Shown here in pieces: positions 15,856 through 25,429 of a stretch of 64,000 nt of DNA; within the stretch, counting starts at the first letter, position 1, and each line of letters begins with the position of its first letter. Under the pieces are notes generated by a model. The model saw nothing but the letters and a program-made list of their open reading frames with translations, ran no database searches and had not been told where the DNA came from. The DNA is taken from the NCBI GenBank assembly GCA_037137455.1, contig JBAXKG010000009.1, forward strand, positions 1 to 64,000, given 5' to 3'. Origin of the DNA: CAIVAT01 sp037137455. Its GTDB lineage: Bacteria > Bacteroidota > Bacteroidia > Bacteroidales > FEN-979. The position numbers were made by a program, and so were the translations under genes.

Positions 15856-17205
15856 ATGGAACATTCAATTGATGCAATTTCTCCGGTCGATGGCCGGTAT
15901 CGCCCTGTGACCGAACCACTGTCAGCCTATTTTTCAGAAGGCGCCATTATCCGTTACCGGGTGCTTGTTGAAGTGGAATATTTCATCGCTTTGTGCAAAA
16001 TTCCACTTCCACAGCTGATGGATTTTGACAAAAAAATGTTTAAAAAACTCCGGCTTATTTACGAAAAATTTGATCCGGAGGATGCAATTCGCGTCAAGGA
16101 GCTTGAAACTGAGACAAACCATGATGTAAAGGCTATCGAATATTTTTTAAAGGAGCAGTTCGAAATTCTCGGGCTGGGTTCATTCAAGGAATTTATACAT
16201 TTCGGGCTCACTTCACAAGACATCAACAATACCGCTTTCCCATTGGCAATGCGCGATGCATACCGCGACATCATGGAGCCGGCTCTTGAAACCATTTATG
16301 TGGATCTGCTGGCGCTTTCGAGGGAATGGCAACATGTTCCGATGCTGGCTCGTACTCATGGCCAGCCGGCATCACCAACGACAATTGGGAAGGAGCTCTA
16401 TGTTTTTACAGAAAGGCTTGGAATGCAACTTGCCCTTCTGGAAACCATTCCTGTTTCGGCAAAATTAGGTGGGGCTATTGGAAATCTCAATGCACATCAT
16501 ATTGCATATCCAGGCATTGACTGGGTAAAATTCGCCAATAAATTTGTGAATGAAACACTGGGATTGGAACGATGCCAAACGACAACCCAGATAGAGCATT
16601 ACGACAACTTGTCAGCCTTTTTCGACAACCTGAAGCGGATCAATACTATCTTGATCGACCTCGTGCGCGATCTCTGGACCTATATCTCTATGGATTATTT
16701 TAAACAAAAGATACGGGTATCAGAAACCGGCTCCTCAACTATGCCTCATAAGGTAAATCCGATTGATTTTGAAAATTCAGAGGGGAACATGGGTATCGCC
16801 AACGCGCTTTTTGAACATTTGTCGGCAAAGCTTCCCATTTCCCGCCTGCAACGCGACCTGACTGACTCTACTGCGATCAGGAATATTGGTGTTCCCTTTG
16901 CCCATTCACTGATAGCCTGGAAATCGATCCTTAAAGGACTTAACAAACTGATTCTAAATGATAACAAGCTTCAAAGCGACCTGGAAGATAATTGGGCCGT
17001 TGTATCTGAAGCCATTCAAACCATCCTGCGTCGCGAAGGCTATCCCAATCCATATGAAACGCTTAAAGAGCTTACGCGCGGTCAGGGAGGGATGACCAAA
17101 GACGCCATCCATCAATTCATCGATGGACTCAAAGTTTCCAAAAAGGTAAAAACTGAGCTTAAGGCCATTACTCCGGCAAATTATACAGGGATTATCGATT
17201 TTTAG
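15856..17205 (+). CDS. purB: adenylosuccinate lyase
   Basis: PurB cleaves SAICAR to AICAR and adenylosuccinate to AMP, releasing fumarate in both cases. The 449-residue protein begins ISPVDGRYRPVTEPLSAYFS, as in the long E. coli-like class. ARTHGQPASPTTIGKE carries one catalytic His. The signature loop GSSTMPHKVNPIDFENSEGN holds the catalytic Ser, and RDLTDSTAIRNIG and LTRGQGGMTKD complete the tetramer active site. It has its own promoter element and is followed 25 bp later by a glycosyltransferase on the same strand. Confidence 0.97.
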   Translation: MEHSIDAISPVDGRYRPVTEPLSAYFSEGAIIRYRVLVEVEYFIALCKIPLPQLMDFDKKMFKKLRLIYEKFDPEDAIRVKELETETNHDVKAIEYFLKEQFEILGLGSFKEFIHFGLTSQDINNTAFPLAMRDAYRDIMEPALETIYVDLLALSREWQHVPMLARTHGQPASPTTIGKELYVFTERLGMQLALLETIPVSAKLGGAIGNLNAHHIAYPGIDWVKFANKFVNETLGLERCQTTTQIEHYDNLSAFFDNLKRINTILIDLVRDLWTYISMDYFKQKIRVSETGSSTMPHKVNPIDFENSEGNMGIANALFEHLSAKLPISRLQRDLTDSTAIRNIGVPFAHSLIAWKSILKGLNKLILNDNKLQSDLEDNWAVVSEAIQTILRREGYPNPYETLKELTRGQGGMTKDAIHQFIDGLKVSKKVKTELKAITPANYTGIIDF

Positions 17206-17230
17206 GGGATGTATATTCGTAATATTTATA

Positions 17231-18103
17231 ATGAAAGTTTCAGGGTTTACATTTGTCCGCAATGCAATTAAATTTGACTACCCTGTGGTGGAATCGATCA
17301 GGTCAATATTGCCTGTTTGCGATGAATTTATTGTAGCAGTTGGTACATCGGAAGATGACACCCGAAACCTTATACTTTCAATCGGAGATCCAAAAATAAG
17401 GATTGTAGATACAGAATGGGATGATTCATTGCGCGAGGGTGGACGAGTGTTAGCGCTTGAGACCGATAAGGCTTTTGATGCCATTTCACATGATAGCGCC
17501 TGGGCCTTTTACCTCCAGGCCGATGAGGTGGTTCATGAGAAGTATCTGCCTGAAATCAAGGCCGCAATGAAAAAATGGGAACACGAAACAAATATTGAAG
17601 GGCTTGTGTTCAATTATACTCATTTTTGGGGCTCTTATCAATACATTGGAGATTCACGTAAATGGTACAGGCGTGAGGTGAGGGTTATACGCAATAATAA
17701 AGAGATCCGCTCATACCTTGATGCACAAGGTTTCAGGAAAAACGGCAGAAAGCTTAGTGTCGCGCCTGTCGATGCTTTTGTTTTTCACTACGGATGGGTG
17801 AAACCGCCTGAAACTCAGCAATCCAAACTGCAAACATTTCACCGTTACTGGCATAACGACAAATGGATCGAAAAAAGCGTTCCAAAATCCAAAGGCTATG
17901 AGTATTCGAAAATGAATTTTATAGCGCCATTTGCCGGCACGCATCCTCAGGTGATGAGCGAGCGAATTGCACGCCAAAATTGGGAATTCACTCCGACTGC
18001 TATAAAAAAAGATCATTCAGTCAGATCAGCCTTCCTAAATTTTATTGAAAAAATAGGAGGATTGCAATTGGGAGAATATAAGAATTACAAGATTGCCAAG
18101 TAA
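17231..18103 (+). CDS. glycosyltransferase family 2-like protein
   Basis: This 290-residue protein has a GT-A-like N-terminal half: VSGFTFVRNAIKFDYPVVES, then the second strand CDEFIVAVGTSEDDTRNLI and a DxD-like region WAFYLQADEVVHEKYL. The remainder (HFWGSYQYIGDSRKWYRREV; HYGWVKPPETQQSKLQ) matches uncharacterised Bacteroidota GT2-like proteins that hold a WY-rich acceptor region. No membrane segment is present, so it is probably cytoplasmic or peripheral. The acceptor is unknown. It lies 25 bp after purB and is probably co-transcribed with it, although the functions are unrelated. Confidence 0.75.
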   Translation: MKVSGFTFVRNAIKFDYPVVESIRSILPVCDEFIVAVGTSEDDTRNLILSIGDPKIRIVDTEWDDSLREGGRVLALETDKAFDAISHDSAWAFYLQADEVVHEKYLPEIKAAMKKWEHETNIEGLVFNYTHFWGSYQYIGDSRKWYRREVRVIRNNKEIRSYLDAQGFRKNGRKLSVAPVDAFVFHYGWVKPPETQQSKLQTFHRYWHNDKWIEKSVPKSKGYEYSKMNFIAPFAGTHPQVMSERIARQNWEFTPTAIKKDHSVRSAFLNFIEKIGGLQLGEYKNYKIAK

Positions 18104-18144
18104 ACATTGGCGCATGTGGCGTGACAAAATCACCATTTCTTTCT

Positions 18145-18152
18145 TATATTTG
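18145..18152 (+). promoter_or_regulatory. -7 element TATATTTG upstream of the DUF5606 gene
   Basis: TATATTTG matches TAnnTTTG and ends 17 bp before the ATG at 18170. Confidence 0.5.
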
Positions 18153-18169
18153 CCAAAAATTATCAGACC

Positions 18170-18622
18170 ATGGATTTAAGTAAGATCTTATCCGTTGCGG
18201 GCAAAAACGGGTTGTTTAAAGTGGTTTCACAGTCAAAGAATGCTGTTATTGTTGAATCGCTTATTGACGGCAAAAGATTTCCTGCATTCGGACACGAGAA
18301 GATCAGTTCACTTGAGGAGATTAGCGTTTTTACAACTGGAGATGACATTTCTTTGAAAGAGGTATTCAAAGCATTTTATATCAAACTTGAAGGGAAACCG
18401 GCCATTGATAGCAAATCGGACAACAAAGACCTGAAAGCTTTTTTCCTTGAAATGATCCCTGATTATGATCAGAACCGTGTGTATGTTTCTGACATTAAAA
18501 AGATGGTAATTTGGTTTAATATGCTTCTGCAGAAAAATCTTCTGGATTTCAATGAAAAAGAGGATGAAGAAATTCCCAAAGAAACGACTGAAGGAGAACA
18601 ACCTGCAGAGATAAAAGATTAA
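18170..18622 (+). CDS. DUF5606 family protein
   Basis: This is a 150-residue cytoplasmic protein restricted, as far as I know, to Bacteroidota. The N-terminal half is a small beta-rich domain: LSKILSVAGKNGLFKVVSQS, then NAVIVESLIDGKRFPAFGHE and KISSLEEISVFTT. The second half is helical (LKAFFLEMIPDYDQNRVYVS; KKMVIWFNMLLQKNLLDF). The tail is strongly acidic (EKEDEEIPKETTEGEQPAEI). The function is unknown. It lies 36 bp before pyrK on the same strand. Confidence 0.85.
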   Translation: MDLSKILSVAGKNGLFKVVSQSKNAVIVESLIDGKRFPAFGHEKISSLEEISVFTTGDDISLKEVFKAFYIKLEGKPAIDSKSDNKDLKAFFLEMIPDYDQNRVYVSDIKKMVIWFNMLLQKNLLDFNEKEDEEIPKETTEGEQPAEIKD

Positions 18623-18658
18623 ATGAAGCTTGGGTAATCAAAAAATGATATTAATTTA

Positions 18659-19435
18659 ATGACGTTTCAAAAAGTTGTTCAGGTTCTGACTGTCGTTGGT
18701 TACAATCGTCTCAACAGCCGTCATTTCGTCATTGATCTGCTTGCCCCCCAACCACTTCCTAATATCTTACCGGGTCAATTTGCCCAGGTACGTATCTCGG
18801 ATTCTCCTGTTACATTTTTGCGCCGGCCATTTTCTATACATTCTGTTGATTTTGGAAAAAACACATTCCGCTTGCTGATTCAGATCAAGGGAGAGGGAAC
18901 CCGTCACCTGAGCAGGCTGAAGATAGGCGATTCGCTTGATTTAATCTACCCACTTGGAAATGCGTTTTCGCTCCCATTTACCAAAGACGTTCTTCTTGTT
19001 GGCGGTGGATGTGGTGTTGCCCCTTTGTTGTTTCTTGCACAATTTCTGAACCAAAACAATATCCAACCCACCATTCTTGTTGGCTTCCGCACCAGGGAAG
19101 AGGTTTCTGAAATTGAAGAATATTCGAAATATGGAAAAGTGCTGGTCACAACCGATGATGGCACAGAAGGTGAAATGGGGCTGGTGGTTGATCATTCTAT
19201 ATTTCAGCAAGAGCGCCTTGATTTCAAAAAAATTTATTGTTGTGGCCCCGATGCCATGATGAAAGCTGTTGCTAAAATTGCAAGAAAGCATAAAACCGAT
19301 TGTGAAGTTTCACTTGAAAATACCATGGCTTGTGGATTTGGCGTATGCCTTTGCTGTATAACCCCAACTGATAAAGGAAATGAACGTGTTTGCGTTGAAG
19401 GACCCGTTTTTAATATAAACCGGCTGAAATGGTAA
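18659..19435 (+). CDS. pyrK: dihydroorotate dehydrogenase electron-transfer subunit
   Basis: PyrK is the FAD and [2Fe-2S] subunit that passes electrons from PyrD type 1B to NAD+. The 258-residue protein has the ferredoxin-reductase FAD motif RRPFSIHSVDF, the NAD-binding VLLVGGGCGVAPLLFLAQ, and the C-terminal cluster-binding cysteines in ACGFGVCLCCITPTDKGNER and CVEGPVF. It overlaps pyrD by 7 bp, which fits a 1:1 heterotetrameric complex. An NAD+-linked pyrimidine pathway is consistent with an anaerobe. Confidence 0.96.
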   Translation: MTFQKVVQVLTVVGYNRLNSRHFVIDLLAPQPLPNILPGQFAQVRISDSPVTFLRRPFSIHSVDFGKNTFRLLIQIKGEGTRHLSRLKIGDSLDLIYPLGNAFSLPFTKDVLLVGGGCGVAPLLFLAQFLNQNNIQPTILVGFRTREEVSEIEEYSKYGKVLVTTDDGTEGEMGLVVDHSIFQQERLDFKKIYCCGPDAMMKAVAKIARKHKTDCEVSLENTMACGFGVCLCCITPTDKGNERVCVEGPVFNINRLKW

Positions 19436-20349
19436 CTCCTGATCTCTCTGTCAATATTGCGGGCCTGAATTTTAAAAACCCTGTCACCACTGCCTCAGGA
19501 ACTTTTGGCTATGGTGAGGAATTTCTCGATTTTATTGACCTGGGAAGGCTTGGAGGGATATTTGTGAAGGCAGTTACCGGCAAAAACCGAGATGGGAATG
19601 CTTATCCACGCATGGCTGAAACATCCTCTGGCATGTTGAATTCAGTTGGCCTGCAAAATAAGGGAGTCGATCATTTTTGCAATGAAATTTATCCACGAAT
19701 AAAGGATTTTAAAACTCAAATAATAGTAAACGTTTCAGGTTCAACCGTTGAAGAGTACGTGGCAGTTGCCGAGCGCATCAATGAACTGGAAAAGGTTGCC
19801 GCCATTGAACTGAACATCTCATGTCCGAATGTAAAACTTGGAGGAATGGCCTTTGGTACAGCGCCGGCTATGGCCACCGAGGTCACATCAAAGGTTCGTA
19901 AAGTCTACAAAAAAGTGCTGATGGTGAAACTCTCTCCGAACGTCACCAGTATCACCGAGATGGCCAAAGCAGTTGTTGAAGGCGGCGCCGAAGTGATCAC
20001 CCTTATCAACACGTTATTGGGAATGGCCATAGATGCCGAAAACAGGCGTCCAATTTTATCAACAATTACCGGTGGATTGTCGGGCCCTGCCATTAAGCCG
20101 ATTGCGCTTCGAATGGTTTGGCAGGTTCACAAAGCTGTAACCATTCCTGTCATTGGACTTGGGGGCATTATGAATGCCACCGATGCCATTGAATTTATCC
20201 TGGCCGGCGCCTCCGCAATACAGGTTGGAACAGCCAATTTCATCGACCCCACTGTATCCGTTAAAATCGTTGATGGAATTGAAGATTATTTGAAAAGGCA
20301 TGAAATCAAAGCTGTCACCGACCTGGTGGGCGCACTCAGGACGGAATAG
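19429..20349 (+). CDS. pyrD: dihydroorotate dehydrogenase, catalytic subunit type 1B
   Basis: This 306-residue FMN enzyme oxidises dihydroorotate to orotate. The motifs are NPVTTASGTFGYGEEFLDFI, then SGMLNSVGLQNKGVDHF and LNISCPNVKLGGMAFG with the catalytic Cys of the class 1 enzymes. VMVKLSPNVTSITEMAK, TIPVIGLGGIMNATDAIEFI and GASAIQVGTANF form the FMN phosphate site. The start at 19429 overlaps pyrK by 7 bp. Confidence 0.97.
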   Translation: MVTPDLSVNIAGLNFKNPVTTASGTFGYGEEFLDFIDLGRLGGIFVKAVTGKNRDGNAYPRMAETSSGMLNSVGLQNKGVDHFCNEIYPRIKDFKTQIIVNVSGSTVEEYVAVAERINELEKVAAIELNISCPNVKLGGMAFGTAPAMATEVTSKVRKVYKKVLMVKLSPNVTSITEMAKAVVEGGAEVITLINTLLGMAIDAENRRPILSTITGGLSGPAIKPIALRMVWQVHKAVTIPVIGLGGIMNATDAIEFILAGASAIQVGTANFIDPTVSVKIVDGIEDYLKRHEIKAVTDLVGALRTE

Positions 20350-20415
20350 CCTTATCTAAATCAATTGCGATTTTGTTTTAACAAGCGATTACTATCTAAT
20401 CAAATCTACACTGTA

Positions 20416-22992
20416 ATGAAAACTCCCCGAACCAAAGTCATTTCATTAGTTAAACTGTCTGCATTGGTTGCATTTATTGCACTAATTGGATTATTTGCAT
20501 TCTATAAAACCGGAAGGCTGGTAAATTTGAAAAGCGAGGCGTCTCGGGCAAAATGGGTACCACCCTCGCTTGAGCCTAATGACTGGATGGCTATGCAGCG
20601 TCTCTATCCGTACAACCGCATCAATCCTTCAGCATTTCTTGCAGCTACACAACAGACTGAAAGTCTTATGAAAAGCGCCTCAGATCGCGGTTACCCATGG
20701 ACCTTCTCTGGTCCGGATAATATTGGCGGAAGGATAACCGATATAGAATCCAGCGCTGGTAATCCTTCAACGATTTATATTGGTGCGGCTACAGGAGGCA
20801 TTTTGAAGACTAATGACCTTGGCGCCACCTGGACAAATCTGTTTAATGATGTTCCGGTTGTATCTGTTGGTGATATTGCCATTGATCCGAATAATGACCA
20901 GGTTTTATATTGCGGAACCGGTGAGGCCAATTCAGCCAGTTTTAGCTTTCTCGGAAATGGTATGTACAAATCGACAAATGCAGGCGCCTCCTGGCAGCAT
21001 ATCGGGTTGGACAGTTCAGCATACATCGGCCGCGTTCTTGTAGATTACTCAAATTCCCAACGAGTTTTTGTAGCGGCTTGCGGAAATCTCTTTACAGCCA
21101 ATGATGAACGCGGTGTTTATCGCAGCAATGATGCAGGGATAACCTGGGAAAGGGTATTGTTTCTGAATGATTCGACATCGGCAATTGACCTGGTTCAACA
21201 TCCAACCAACCCTCAAATTCTTTACGCATCCATGTGGGAACGGATACGCGGGCTGACCTACCGTAAATCATTTGGCGAATCATCAGGAATATGGAAAAGT
21301 ACCGATGGCGGTACTACATGGAATGAATTGACAAATGGAATACCCAAGGGGAGCAATGTCGGCAGAATTGGCATCGCCATTGCAAAATCAAACCCCGACA
21401 TTTTATACGCGTTTTATGATCTTGCAAACCTTGAAGTTGCTGTTTATAAAACGATAAATGGAGGCCAATCCTGGACTCGCACAAACGATGGAGCCTTGTA
21501 CAATATGAACAGCAATTTCGGTTGGTATTTCGGCCAGATTCGGGTTGATCCGGTAAACCCTGACAGGGTGTTTGTAATGGGGGTTTACCTGTACCGGTCT
21601 GAAAACGGAGGCAGTTCATGGAACAACATCTCCTCATGGGATTTTCATGTCGATCATCATGCAATGTTTTTTGATGAAGCGAATAACAGGATTATTGAAG
21701 GTAATGACGGAGGACTTTATCTAAGCGAAAATAATGGGACTAACTGGACAAAGATCAACAACCTGCCATTGACTCAATTCTATGCCATAGACATTGATTA
21801 CCAGCATCCTGAACGAATTTATGGCGGCACCCAGGATAATAACACTATCCGTACCCTGACTGGGGGAACAAGTGATTGGGAGCCCATCCTTGGAGGTGAT
21901 GGTATGTACACACTCGTTGATTATACTGATCCTAATACTATTTATGCCGAATACCAGTGGGGAAAGCTTTTCCGGTCTAATAATGGCGGCATGAATATGA
22001 CCTTTATTGCCCAACAGATGTCGGGCGACCGTGTAAATTGGTCGGCCCCTCTGGCAATGCATCCGCAGAATCCATCAATACTCTATTTCGGAACATACCG
22101 GATATGGAAAACAACAAACAAGGGGAGCTCCTGGCAAGCTGTCAGCAATGATCTTACTGCCGGTATAAATGAATATTTTTATACCATTACCACCATCGCT
22201 ATTTCAACATTAAATCCGGCCATCATTCTTGCCGGGACTGGCGATGGAAAGGTACACATTTCAACGAATGATGGTCAAACATGGCAAAATATTTCGGCCG
22301 GATTGCCAAACCGCTGGATTACAAAAGTAGCAACAGACCCATTCAATGCACAAACCATCTATGCCACCATTTCTGGGTTCCGATGGGATGAGCCCCTTCC
22401 GCATGTATTCAAGTCGACAAATCTTGGATCGACATGGTTTGAAATTTCGGGCAACCTACCCGAATTCCCGGTTAATGATATTGCATTGGATCCCGACATT
22501 CCCGGTAAAATAATTGTTGCAACAGATGCCGGGGTTTATGGTACAAACGATGGTGGACAATCATGGTCGTGGATCTGGAACGGACTTCCCGCTGTTCCGG
22601 TTTGTGCAATGAAAATTCACGCACCTACACGGACAATTGTTGCAGGAACATATGGATTGTCAATGTACAAAGCCAATCTGGATAATATATTCACCGGAAT
22701 ATCTACACCGAAAAAAATCAAAACAATTTGCCTGGCAGCAAATCCTAATCCGGTAGTGAACAATACAACCTTTAGTTTTTATCTGCCAGACGAAGATCGC
22801 ATCAGGTTATCTATTTATGGATTGAACGGCGATCTCCGGCAAGTGGTATTCTCAGGAACTCTTTCCAGAGGAGCGCAAATAATCACATGGCGTCCGGGCA
22901 ACGCTGGCAACACTAAATTTCCGGCGGGTGTTTACCTTATTAAAATTGAAGGAAATCACTATTCTGCGACCACCAAAATTGTCAGGTATTAA
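20416..22992 (+). CDS. secreted BNR/VPS10-type beta-propeller protein with T9SS sorting domain
   Basis: From the ATG at 20416 this is an 858-residue exoprotein. A signal-anchor-like N-terminus is followed by many BNR/sortilin-type repeats with Asp-box motifs: STDGGTTWNEL, TINGGQSWTRT, SENGGSSWNNI, STNDGQTWQNI, STNLGSTWFEI and TNDGGQSWSW. These point to one or two beta-propellers (about residues 80-760). The final 80 residues (NPNPVVNNTTFSFYLPDEDR to GVYLIKIEGN) are a type A type IX secretion C-terminal sorting domain, so it is probably exported and surface-attached. Propellers of this type occur in xyloglucanases and in proteins of unknown function. No glycosidase catalytic residues could be assigned by eye. 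Confidence 0.85.
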   Translation: MKTPRTKVISLVKLSALVAFIALIGLFAFYKTGRLVNLKSEASRAKWVPPSLEPNDWMAMQRLYPYNRINPSAFLAATQQTESLMKSASDRGYPWTFSGPDNIGGRITDIESSAGNPSTIYIGAATGGILKTNDLGATWTNLFNDVPVVSVGDIAIDPNNDQVLYCGTGEANSASFSFLGNGMYKSTNAGASWQHIGLDSSAYIGRVLVDYSNSQRVFVAACGNLFTANDERGVYRSNDAGITWERVLFLNDSTSAIDLVQHPTNPQILYASMWERIRGLTYRKSFGESSGIWKSTDGGTTWNELTNGIPKGSNVGRIGIAIAKSNPDILYAFYDLANLEVAVYKTINGGQSWTRTNDGALYNMNSNFGWYFGQIRVDPVNPDRVFVMGVYLYRSENGGSSWNNISSWDFHVDHHAMFFDEANNRIIEGNDGGLYLSENNGTNWTKINNLPLTQFYAIDIDYQHPERIYGGTQDNNTIRTLTGGTSDWEPILGGDGMYTLVDYTDPNTIYAEYQWGKLFRSNNGGMNMTFIAQQMSGDRVNWSAPLAMHPQNPSILYFGTYRIWKTTNKGSSWQAVSNDLTAGINEYFYTITTIAISTLNPAIILAGTGDGKVHISTNDGQTWQNISAGLPNRWITKVATDPFNAQTIYATISGFRWDEPLPHVFKSTNLGSTWFEISGNLPEFPVNDIALDPDIPGKIIVATDAGVYGTNDGGQSWSWIWNGLPAVPVCAMKIHAPTRTIVAGTYGLSMYKANLDNIFTGISTPKKIKTICLAANPNPVVNNTTFSFYLPDEDRIRLSIYGLNGDLRQVVFSGTLSRGAQIITWRPGNAGNTKFPAGVYLIKIEGNHYSATTKIVRY

Positions 22993-23052
22993 TATTGAGA
23001 AGAGCAAATTTGGGCTGTCATTCTTGATCAGAAAACAGGTATATCCTACTTT

Positions 23053-24171
23053 TTACCCGATCACATTTACCTCGGATTCCAACCTGATTCCAAATTTCTG
23101 ATACACGGAGTCACTGATTTGGGCTGCCAGATCAAGAATCTGTTGGCCGGTTGCAGATCCATAATTAACAAGAACAAGAGGTTGGTTGGGATGTACTCCG
23201 GCATCGCCATCGCGATATCCTTTCCAGCCGCATTGTTCAATGAGCCATGCTGCAGGGATCTTTACATTCCCTGATTCCAATAACTGATCATGCACAATTG
23301 ATTGACCGGGAACTGTTGATTGCTGATAAAAAGGCATTTTCGGAAAACGTTCGTGAAGTGAAAGCAGGATATCGTTTCCAATCAGAGGATTTTTGAAGAA
23401 ACTGCCTGCATTACCTACCACATCAGGATCGGGCAGTTTTATGCGACGAATGTTGCAAACTGCTTCACGAACCTCAGGAATAGTCGGATCAGATATTCCC
23501 ATTCGCTGGAGCTCTGGACGAATATCTCCGTAGTCAAGCTTCAGAACAGTTGACCTCGAAACATTGCCATCCTGTAACCCAGATATTCTGTTATCTTTTA
23601 TTTCTTCGATTTTATTCAAATTAAAGGTGACATTAATAATAATGACCTTCCCTTTGAGCGCTCGTTTGAAAATGCTATCGCGATATCCAAACTCGCAATC
23701 TGCATTGGTAAACCGTTTTTGTTTCCCCGAATCGATTTCCACAACCTGAACCGATTCAATCACATCTTTTGCCTCGACGCCATAGGCTCCGATGTTTTGA
23801 ATGGGAGCTGCACCCACCTTCCCTGGAATCAACGAAAGATTTTCCAGTCCGGCCCATCCCCGATTTACACAAAATTGCACAAATTCATCCCAGTTTTCGC
23901 CGGCTTCAGCGGTAACGACCACATGATGTTCATCCTCTTCATTAATCTCTATTCCTTTTGAGTTTATCTTAACGACAATACCGGCAAAATTGTGTGTAAA
24001 TAAAACATTGCTACCACCACCGAGAAACAGGATCGGCATATGGATCATGTGACGGTAATTAAGCAAAGTCAGTACCTCAGAATGGGTTTTCGCTTCAACG
24101 AAATATCGGGCTTCAACCTCCATTCCGAAAGTATGATGTGCTTTAAGCGACACGTTCTGATCGAGGTGCAT
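23053..24171 (-). CDS. murB: UDP-N-acetylenolpyruvoylglucosamine reductase
   Basis: MurB reduces the enolpyruvyl group to make UDP-N-acetylmuramate in wall synthesis. The 372-residue protein from the ATG at 24171 has the N-terminal SLKAHHTFGMEVEARYFVEA, the FAD-binding LFLGGGSNVLFT, LSLIPGKVGAAPIQNIGAYG, and CEFGYRDSIFK with the active-site Tyr and Arg. DVVGNAGSFFKNPLI carries the catalytic Ser. A second FAD-proximal Glu is expected in GIRLESEVNVIG at the C-terminus. Architecture is the E. coli-like type I with an inserted segment. A -7 element lies 15 bp upstream. Confidence 0.97.
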   Translation of the reverse strand: MHLDQNVSLKAHHTFGMEVEARYFVEAKTHSEVLTLLNYRHMIHMPILFLGGGSNVLFTHNFAGIVVKINSKGIEINEEDEHHVVVTAEAGENWDEFVQFCVNRGWAGLENLSLIPGKVGAAPIQNIGAYGVEAKDVIESVQVVEIDSGKQKRFTNADCEFGYRDSIFKRALKGKVIIINVTFNLNKIEEIKDNRISGLQDGNVSRSTVLKLDYGDIRPELQRMGISDPTIPEVREAVCNIRRIKLPDPDVVGNAGSFFKNPLIGNDILLSLHERFPKMPFYQQSTVPGQSIVHDQLLESGNVKIPAAWLIEQCGWKGYRDGDAGVHPNQPLVLVNYGSATGQQILDLAAQISDSVYQKFGIRLESEVNVIG

Positions 24172-24186
24172 GGTTTTGCAAAAGAC

Positions 24187-24194
24187 CAAAAGTA
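24187..24194 (-). promoter_or_regulatory. -7 element TACTTTTG of murB
   Basis: On the minus strand TACTTTTG matches TAnnTTTG and ends 15 bp before the murB ATG at 24171. Confidence 0.5.
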
Positions 24195-24226
24195 AACGAA
24201 TTCCTTAAAAATTTGACAGAAAAAGC

Positions 24227-24234
24227 TAATTTTG
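24227..24234 (+). promoter_or_regulatory. -7 element TAATTTTG of glycosyltransferase pair
   Basis: TAATTTTG matches TAnnTTTG in the divergent spacer with murB and ends 52 bp before the ATG at 24287. Confidence 0.45.
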
Positions 24235-24262
24235 TTAATTCGAAATGCAAATTACCTTGTTT

Positions 24263-24284
24263 GTCATTCGTTATTCGTCATTTA
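24263..24284. repeat. dispersed CGAAT-type intergenic repeat, copy 3
   Basis: The reverse complement reads ATGACGAATAACGAATGAC. It shares the ATGACGAAT unit with the array at 63574-63598. It lies just before the glycosyltransferase ATG at 24287. Confidence 0.55.
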
Positions 24285-24286
24285 CT

Positions 24287-25414
24287 ATGCCATCCGCTAT
24301 TGTCTCTGTCACCAACGACCTCACCACCGATCAACGTGTTGACCGGACGTGCCAAACTTTGGTAAAGGCAGGCTATGAAGTATTGTTGGTTGGCCGGAGA
24401 CGCAGGGATAGCCTGACGTTGAAACCCCGCTCCTACCGGATGCACCGGCTCCGACTTCTGTTTGATAAAGGATTCCTTTTTTATGCAGAATACAATGTCA
24501 CCCTATTCTTCTTTCTTCTTTCTCACAGATCTGACCTGCTGGTTTCAAACGATCTCGACACCCTCACGGCAAACTATCTGGCCAACCTGATAAAACATCC
24601 ATTTTCCAAAATCCATCACCTCCACGACTGTCATGAATATTTTCGTGGAGTACCTGAACTTGTTGGACGGAAAGCCGTGACCCATATCTGGAAATGGATC
24701 GAAGATCGGATTTTTCCCAGGCTTCAAAATATTATTGCAGTAAATCAATCGATAGCCGAAATGTATTCGAAAGAATATGGTAATAAAATTGTTGTAATCC
24801 GCAATGTACCATTCAGGAAACCTTTGACCGGAGCCATTGACAAGTCTACCTACCATATCCGCCAGGATCAAAAAATAATTCTATATCAGGGCGCCGTGAA
24901 TGTTGACCGGGGACTGGAGGAGGCTATCATGGCAATGAAATACGTTGAAACCGATGCTATGCTCGTTATTGCAGGCATTGGAGATCTTTTTGAGACCCTG
25001 AAAGTATTTTCCGCAGAAAACGGACTAAAAGATAAAGTAAGATTCGCCGGACAAGTGCCGTTCCAGGATTTACATTCCCTGACACTAATTGCTGATATCG
25101 GACTGTCAATTGAAAAGGATGTCAGTATAAATTATCACTATTGTTTGCCCAATAAATTTCTTGATTATATTCAGGCCAACGTTCCGGTGCTGGTTTCACC
25201 ATTCCCTGAAATGAAAATTATTGTTGACAACTACAAGATTGGCGAATTTATCGAAACCCACGAACCGGAATCACTGGCGCGTAAAATCGATTCAATTCTG
25301 AAAAATAGGGAGAGAATAATAATTTTTAAGCAAAACCTGCTTAGAGCCGCGGAGGAACTATGTTGGGAAAACGAAGAAAAACACTTACTTTTGGCCTTGG
25401 CAAACAGCAATTGA
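24287..25414 (+). CDS. glycosyltransferase, GT4-like
   Basis: This 375-residue cytoplasmic enzyme starts at the ATG at 24287; upstream codons fall within an intergenic repeat. The N-terminal Rossmann domain has SVTNDLTTDQRVDRTCQTLV and IHHLHDCHEYFRGVPELVGR. The C-terminal domain has ILYQGAVNVDRGLEEAIMAM, the loop VRFAGQVPFQDLHSL, and LPNKFLDYIQANVPVLVSPF, which form the GT-B nucleotide-sugar site (group 1 glycosyltransferase). Its partner gene begins 15 bp downstream. A role in surface polysaccharide or glycolipid synthesis is inferred. Donor and acceptor are unknown. Confidence 0.85.
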   Translation: MPSAIVSVTNDLTTDQRVDRTCQTLVKAGYEVLLVGRRRRDSLTLKPRSYRMHRLRLLFDKGFLFYAEYNVTLFFFLLSHRSDLLVSNDLDTLTANYLANLIKHPFSKIHHLHDCHEYFRGVPELVGRKAVTHIWKWIEDRIFPRLQNIIAVNQSIAEMYSKEYGNKIVVIRNVPFRKPLTGAIDKSTYHIRQDQKIILYQGAVNVDRGLEEAIMAMKYVETDAMLVIAGIGDLFETLKVFSAENGLKDKVRFAGQVPFQDLHSLTLIADIGLSIEKDVSINYHYCLPNKFLDYIQANVPVLVSPFPEMKIIVDNYKIGEFIETHEPESLARKIDSILKNRERIIIFKQNLLRAAEELCWENEEKHLLLALANSN

Positions 25415-25425
25415 CGAATTGAATG
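25411..25425. repeat. dispersed CGAAT-type intergenic repeat, copy 4
   Basis: TTGACGAATTGAATG spans the stop of the first glycosyltransferase gene and the 15-bp spacer before the next. Confidence 0.35.
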
Positions 25426-25429
25426 TAAA

